From assembly GCA_012797505.1 (NCBI GenBank), contig JAAZOZ010000248.1:1-24829 (forward strand): a stretch of 24,829 bases of DNA. Direction: 5' to 3'. A program made the translations under genes and the position numbers. Below the pieces are notes generated by a model. That model saw only the letters and a program-made list of their open reading frames with translations. It made no database searches and was not told the origin of the DNA. Positions within the stretch are counted from its first letter, which is position 1. Each line of letters begins with the position of its first letter. This DNA is from Smithella sp. (GTDB lineage: Bacteria; Desulfobacterota; Syntrophia; Syntrophales; Smithellaceae). Shown here piece after piece: positions 20,807 through 24,829 of the stretch.

Positions 20807-22639
20807 ATGAGCACTCAACCGGTAAAGATCCCCACAACCCTAAGCGCGTCCGAATTCCTTCTGAAAATCATTGAAATTGCACCACGGCTTCCGTCGATGA
20901 TCTTCAACCTGATCAAAGGATTGAAAAGCATCGGCAGCAATACCAACAACTCCTGGGGGCTGGAACTGGAAAGGATTGCCGCCCAATACCCGCAAAACGC
21001 CGCGGTCAAGTCTCCTGACGGCACCCTCACCTACCAGGAGCTCAACGAGCGGGCCAACCGTTTTGCCCACTATCTGATCTCCAAAGGCGTCCGCCGCGGC
21101 GATGTGGTGACGCTTTGCTTTGAAAACCGTCCCGAGCTGCTGGCCGCCTACTGCGGTTGCTCAAAGGTCGGAGCCATCGCCTCGCTGATCAACACCAATC
21201 AGCGGGGAGACTCTCTGGTGCACAGCTTCAACCTCAACCGGGGCAAAGTTGTCCTGATCGGCGAGGAATGCTGCGAGTTTTTCATCGAGGCGCGCTCCGG
21301 AATCGATCTTTCTCAATCGACGCTGGGAATGGTCCGGGACGCGGGGCAATTCAAGACCAAAGACGTCCCCGACATTACGGATGAGCTGGCGCGGCAAAAC
21401 GGCGCGAATCCCTCCACCACCAAAAGCGTCACACTGAAAGACACCATGGCGTATGTTTACACCTCCGGAACCACCGGGGGACTGCCGAAGGCGGCCGTCA
21501 TCATCAACAAGCGGACCCTGTCGGCCATGTTCTGGTTCGGGAAATTCGTCATGCCCGTCAAACCCACGGATACGATTTATATTCCGCTTCCCTTTTTCCA
21601 CACCAACGCCATCACCGTCGGATGGCCGCCGGCGCTTTATAACGGCGCGGCCGTAGCCCTGCGCAGAAAATTCAGCGCCAGCAAATTCCTGGACGACGTC
21701 CGGCAGTTTCAGGCGACCCATTTCGTTTACGTGGGAGAAGTCTGCCGCTATCTGATGGCCACGCCCGCAAAACCCGATGACCACCAAACAACGCTGAAAT
21801 ACATCTGCGGCAACGGGCTTCGGCCGGATATCTGGATGCCGTTCAAAAAACGGTTCGGCATTGATAAAATATACGAGTTTTACGGCGCGGCCGAAGGGGT
21901 GGGTGTTTTCACGAACTTCCTGAACATCGACTACAGCGTGGGCACCAGCGTGACGCCGTTCGCCATCGTGGCCTACGACACCGAAAACGACCGGCCCGTC
22001 AAAGACGAGAAGGGCTTTTTGAAAAAAGTCGGCAAGGGCGAAACCGGCCTTCTGATCATGGAAATCTCCGAAAAAACGCCCTTCGCCGGGTATTCGGACA
22101 AGAAAAAGACGGAAGAAAAAATATTCCGAGACGTTTTCCGCAAAGGCGACCTGTGGTTCAACACCGGCGACATGCTTCGAAACATGGGTTTCCGTCACGC
22201 GCAGTTCGCCGACCGTCTGGGCGACACGTTCCGCTGGAAAGGCGAAAACGTGGCCACGCAGGAAGTCGAAAAAGCGATCGACACCTTCCCCGGCGTCAAG
22301 CAGTCTGCGGTTTACGGCATCTCCATGCCCGGCAGCGACGGAAAGGCCGGAATGGCCGCCGTCATTCGGGACGAAAATGCGGCGATCGATCTGTCCCGGC
22401 TGGTGGCCCACCTGAAGACCGGCCTGCCCAAATACGCCGTGCCGATTTTCATCCGTTTCGTTCCGGATTTTGAATGGACCGCGACGCACAAAATCAAGAA
22501 GACCAATCTCAAGAATGAAGGCTACGATCCGGCGCGGGTCAGGGAGGAACTGTATGTGCTTCTGCCGGGGAGCGAAACCTATGTGCCCGTCAGTGAGGAA
22601 ATATATCGCAATATAACGGCCGGAACGTACAAATTTTAA
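20807..22639 (+). CDS. Very-long-chain/long-chain acyl-CoA synthetase, FATP-type
   Basis: A 610-residue ANL-superfamily enzyme of the fatty-acid transport protein (FATP/FadD6) branch, which couples fatty-acid uptake to CoA activation. Motif A3 reads YTSGTTGGLPKAAVI (218-232), with the LPKA of FATPs. The A5 region is FYGAAEGVGVF (Y359, E363). The FATP C-terminal block FADRLGDTFRWKGENVAT is near 466-483, and TATHKIKK follows later with the catalytic-lysine region. The frame opens farther upstream, but ATG 20807, with GGGAGAAG before it, starts the conserved protein. It is cotranscribed with the secreted protein. It differs from the FAA1-type synthetase at 17956, so the two are not recent duplicates. 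Confidence 0.9.
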   Translation: MSTQPVKIPTTLSASEFLLKIIEIAPRLPSMIFNLIKGLKSIGSNTNNSWGLELERIAAQYPQNAAVKSPDGTLTYQELNERANRFAHYLISKGVRRGDVVTLCFENRPELLAAYCGCSKVGAIASLINTNQRGDSLVHSFNLNRGKVVLIGEECCEFFIEARSGIDLSQSTLGMVRDAGQFKTKDVPDITDELARQNGANPSTTKSVTLKDTMAYVYTSGTTGGLPKAAVIINKRTLSAMFWFGKFVMPVKPTDTIYIPLPFFHTNAITVGWPPALYNGAAVALRRKFSASKFLDDVRQFQATHFVYVGEVCRYLMATPAKPDDHQTTLKYICGNGLRPDIWMPFKKRFGIDKIYEFYGAAEGVGVFTNFLNIDYSVGTSVTPFAIVAYDTENDRPVKDEKGFLKKVGKGETGLLIMEISEKTPFAGYSDKKKTEEKIFRDVFRKGDLWFNTGDMLRNMGFRHAQFADRLGDTFRWKGENVATQEVEKAIDTFPGVKQSAVYGISMPGSDGKAGMAAVIRDENAAIDLSRLVAHLKTGLPKYAVPIFIRFVPDFEWTATHKIKKTNLKNEGYDPARVREELYVLLPGSETYVPVSEEIYRNITAGTYKF

Positions 22640-22648
22640 CGGCTTCGT

Positions 22649-22680
22649 AAAAAGCCCGGCTTATTGCGGGTTCATCAATT
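22649..22680 (+). terminator. Weak hairpin after the FATP-type synthetase
   Basis: AGCCCG and CGGGTT can form a 6-bp stem (one G-U) around an 8-base loop, followed by CATCAATTTTT. It lies between the convergent synthetase and BMP-Cache genes. The stem is short and the U-tract displaced, so the call is tentative. Confidence 0.4.
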
Positions 22681-22681
22681 T

Positions 22682-24475
22682 TTAACGGCCGATGCCGTCT
22701 TTGGCGAAGGCAACGGCAAGGCGCCAGGGCGTGCCGTGCAGTTCAACGGTGCGCCATTCCACGACTTTGGTTATCGGCGCCTCGCCGACTTTTCGGTAAA
22801 AATGGTAAACACCCGATCCTTCGCGGGCGCCGGCCATCCTGCGGCAAAGTTTAATCAGCTCCGGAAACGGCTGGTACAATGGATCGGTGAAGATGTTGAG
22901 ACCGATCTGTTTCGTATCTACATCATATATAAAAAGACCGTCGGTTTGCATCAGAAAAATGGAAACCGGTATGTTGGCGGCGATCGGTCCAATCATGCTC
23001 GAAAGCAGGTATTCCGGCGCAAACAGGGCTGAAACCGATCCCGAAAATTCTCGATCCGTCGAGAATACCGGATGATGAATGACAACGGACCGGGGGCCTT
23101 CGACGGAAAGGAATGAGCCGCTCAATACCGGCTTGTGGGTTTTGAACAGCCGGACCATGTGCGCCTGCCTGCTAATGTCGGCGCCTTCGGACGACCGGTG
23201 CGCCGGCGGCTCCACCGCCACCATGATTCCTGCATCGCTCACGGTCTCGCAGTCGATGATATAGGGGTTTGCCCTGTAAAGGCCCTTGAGAATGCCACGC
23301 GCAAAATCTCCCTGAAGATCCCTGCCGGCCAGCACCTTGGCACTGTGCCGCAGATCATTGTCCAGTTTGTTTAAAGCCGTCTGAATCTCGGATTGCAGAC
23401 GGGTCAACAGGTCGCGCAATTCCTGACGGGACAGCACCGTCCGGTGTCCGCTCGCGACGGGAACCGTCATCTCGCCCGACACGATTTTTGCCTGCAGCGC
23501 CTGAACCTGCTGATGGATGCTTTCAGGAATCAGCTTCTTGTTCTGGTCATTATACACAAATCCGACGCCGTGTTCCTTCAGCCCCAGTGTCTTGAGGCCT
23601 CCCGAAAAATTTCCGCGGACGCAGGATTGAACAACGTCGAATACCGCCCCGTCGATGTTTTTCAGCATGCTCGTCAGGACGCGGCCGGGCGCCTGCGCGC
23701 TCTGATCGATGTCCACGCCGATCGCCAGACGGTTCATCTCCCTCGCCGCCCGGAAGAGGCCCGCTCCCGTTTCGCCGGCGGCATGATAAATGACGTCCGC
23801 TCCGTTCTTATACATGCGCGCCGCGATCCGGTAACCTTTCTGCGGATCCCGGAAGGCCTGTCCGGTGATGCCGGCATATTGTGAATGGATGCGGATCCCC
23901 GGCCGGACGGCTTTTGCGCCCGCCTCATACCCTGCCTGAAATTTGCGGATGATCGGGCTGTCCATCCCGCCGATAAAACCGATTTTCCCCGTCTGGCTTT
24001 TCAGGGCCGCGATCGCCCCGACCAGACAGGACCCTTCCTCTTCCTTAAACGTCAGTCCGGCAAGATTCGGCGGCGGCGCGCTGAGGTTTCCCCTCTCATC
24101 GAATTTCACGCTGTAGTCCACCACGACAAATTTTTTATCCGGATGCCGGACGGCCAGATGGTCGAACTTCCCCGAAAAGGCAAAGCCGACGCCGATGATC
24201 ACTTGCGCGTCGGAAGCCGCGGCCTCGTTTACGGCATGATCCAGATCCAGGTTTCGTTTATGTTCGATATAGACAGCCTGCACACCCAGCTCGGCAACCG
24301 CTTTTTCCATGCCGCTGTACGCGGAATCGTTAAACCCGCCGTCTCCCCGGCCGCCCATATCAAAGATCAGAACCGCCTTCAGCGGCGCCGGGCTCTGCGC
24401 CTTCCCCTGCTGAACGACCGCCAGAAAGCCCGCCAGCATCAGAAAACTCAAAAACAATATCGAGACTTTTTTCAA
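22682..24475 (-). CDS. BMP-family substrate-binding protein fused to a Cache-like sensor domain
   Basis: A 597-residue exported protein with an unusual architecture. Residues 1-26 are a signal peptide (KKVSILFLSFLMLAGFLAVV, cut after GKA); no lipobox Cys is seen. Residues 31-335 form a basic-membrane-protein (BMP/Med) periplasmic binding domain with DMGGRGDGGFND (39-50), GVGF, GFIGGMDSP and VIYHAAGETG; relatives bind nucleosides for ABC uptake. An amphipathic linker (about 345-385) leads to a C-terminal domain (about 385-597) resembling the PDC/Cache sensors of bacterial receptors: GILKGLYRANPYI, VIHHPVFS, FSGSVSALFAPEYLL, DGLFIYDVDTKQIG, and a closing WRLAVAF strand. No membrane anchor follows the Cache part. 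It starts at TTG 24475 behind GGGAGAG, 15 bases after the DUF4384 gene. No ABC permease is in view. Confidence 0.8.
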   Translation of the reverse strand: MKKVSILFLSFLMLAGFLAVVQQGKAQSPAPLKAVLIFDMGGRGDGGFNDSAYSGMEKAVAELGVQAVYIEHKRNLDLDHAVNEAAASDAQVIIGVGFAFSGKFDHLAVRHPDKKFVVVDYSVKFDERGNLSAPPPNLAGLTFKEEEGSCLVGAIAALKSQTGKIGFIGGMDSPIIRKFQAGYEAGAKAVRPGIRIHSQYAGITGQAFRDPQKGYRIAARMYKNGADVIYHAAGETGAGLFRAAREMNRLAIGVDIDQSAQAPGRVLTSMLKNIDGAVFDVVQSCVRGNFSGGLKTLGLKEHGVGFVYNDQNKKLIPESIHQQVQALQAKIVSGEMTVPVASGHRTVLSRQELRDLLTRLQSEIQTALNKLDNDLRHSAKVLAGRDLQGDFARGILKGLYRANPYIIDCETVSDAGIMVAVEPPAHRSSEGADISRQAHMVRLFKTHKPVLSGSFLSVEGPRSVVIHHPVFSTDREFSGSVSALFAPEYLLSSMIGPIAANIPVSIFLMQTDGLFIYDVDTKQIGLNIFTDPLYQPFPELIKLCRRMAGAREGSGVYHFYRKVGEAPITKVVEWRTVELHGTPWRLAVAFAKDGIGR

Positions 24476-24490
24476 TTTTCTCTCTCCCTC

Positions 24491-24829
24491 TTACTTTCTC
24501 GTCTTCACCACCGCTTTGACTTCGGAAAATTCCGCTGCCTGTCCTGCGCCGTCCGACGCGGCCTTGATCTTGACGCTCCGTGTTTTGACGCCGATGTCTT
24601 TCGATCTGGTTTGAACGGCGAAAACGCTTCCCTCGTCCTTCAGCTTCAAATCGCCCAGCTCGGAGACACTGGCATAGACAATGATGTTTTCCTCGCCGAA
24701 AGGAGGATTCACTTCGAGTTCAAACCGATCCTTGCCGGAAGGGATCTCGTAAATCACGCCGCCCTGAAAATAGTGATCCTGCCGGTAGGGATTGGGCAGG
24801 AGCTGCAGGGTATTTTTCGCCGCGTCCCG
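24491..24829 (-). CDS. DUF4384 domain-containing protein, C-terminal part (5' end beyond window)
   Basis: The last 112 codons of a gene that runs off the right edge of the window. The frame is open to base 24829, so an apparent GTG start at 24757 is internal. The sequence reads LLPNPYRQDHYFQGGVIYEI, then DRFELEVNPPFGEENIIVYAS, which is the core pattern of DUF4384 (PNxYxxxN, FELxVxPPFGxExI). This domain is usually the C-terminal module of larger proteins, often with caspase-like, CsgG-like or kinase modules; the N-terminal partner cannot be seen here. Its stop is 15 bases before the BMP-Cache gene, so the two are probably one operon and may act together in the envelope. The final residues are Lys-rich (VKTRK). 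Confidence 0.75.
   Translation of the reverse strand, partial: RDAAKNTLQLLPNPYRQDHYFQGGVIYEIPSGKDRFELEVNPPFGEENIIVYASVSELGDLKLKDEGSVFAVQTRSKDIGVKTRSVKIKAASDGAGQAAEFSEVKAVVKTRK

Noticed and set aside
21161..22489. Open frame of 442 codons antisense to the FATP-type synthetase
   Set aside because: Same reasoning: no start signal, no domain, antisense of a well-supported gene.

Overview
The window reads as a chromosomal segment of a Gram-negative, anaerobic-type bacterium, most likely a Desulfobacterota (former Deltaproteobacteria) member of the Syntrophus/Smithella kind. That placement is an inference from the gene repertoire: tsaD-rsmA-miaB-BFN-xerC housekeeping order, two different long-chain acyl-CoA synthetases, many stand-alone radical-SAM, PHP and HD-GYP proteins, and a BMP/DUF4384 pair. 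GC content is moderately high. GTG and TTG starts are frequent. No phage, transposase, CRISPR or rRNA/tRNA genes were seen.

Layout. (1) 59-4760, minus strand: a tight informational operon read tsaD > rsmA > miaB > bifunctional nuclease > xerC (tRNA t6A and ms2i6A modification, 16S rRNA dimethylation, chromosome dimer resolution). It diverges from nadB (4872-6461, plus), and the two promoters appear to share one -10 region. (2) 6525-9018, minus strand: metK > purB. The metK leader carries a candidate SAM-II riboswitch followed by mutually exclusive antiterminator and terminator helices; this is the strongest regulatory find. (3) 9225-9301: an eleven-unit heptanucleotide array, then a GAF/HD-GYP signalling protein (minus) diverging from a small methyltransferase (plus) whose last codons lie in a second copy of the same heptamer repeat. 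(4) 11716-17722, minus strand: a six-gene, mostly overlapping operon read PHP phosphoesterase > GT4 glycosyltransferase > methyltransferase > alpha/alpha-barrel (prenyltransferase/cyclase-like) protein > hexapeptide acyltransferase > B12-type radical SAM enzyme. I do not recognise it as a described pathway; it looks like a glycoconjugate or glycolipid tailoring set. (5) 17956-22639: a FAA1-type acyl-CoA synthetase (plus), HU (minus), then a secreted Adhesin_E-like protein and a FATP-type acyl-CoA synthetase (plus), consistent with fatty-acid uptake and activation. (6) 22682-24829, minus strand: a DUF4384 protein cut by the window edge, followed by an unusual fusion of a BMP substrate-binding domain to a Cache-like sensor domain.

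The main items for follow-up are the metK SAM-II attenuator with a divergent MetK, the six-gene operon, the BMP-Cache fusion, and the heptamer arrays placed right after stop codons. All calls were made by reading motifs; no database search or folding program was run.
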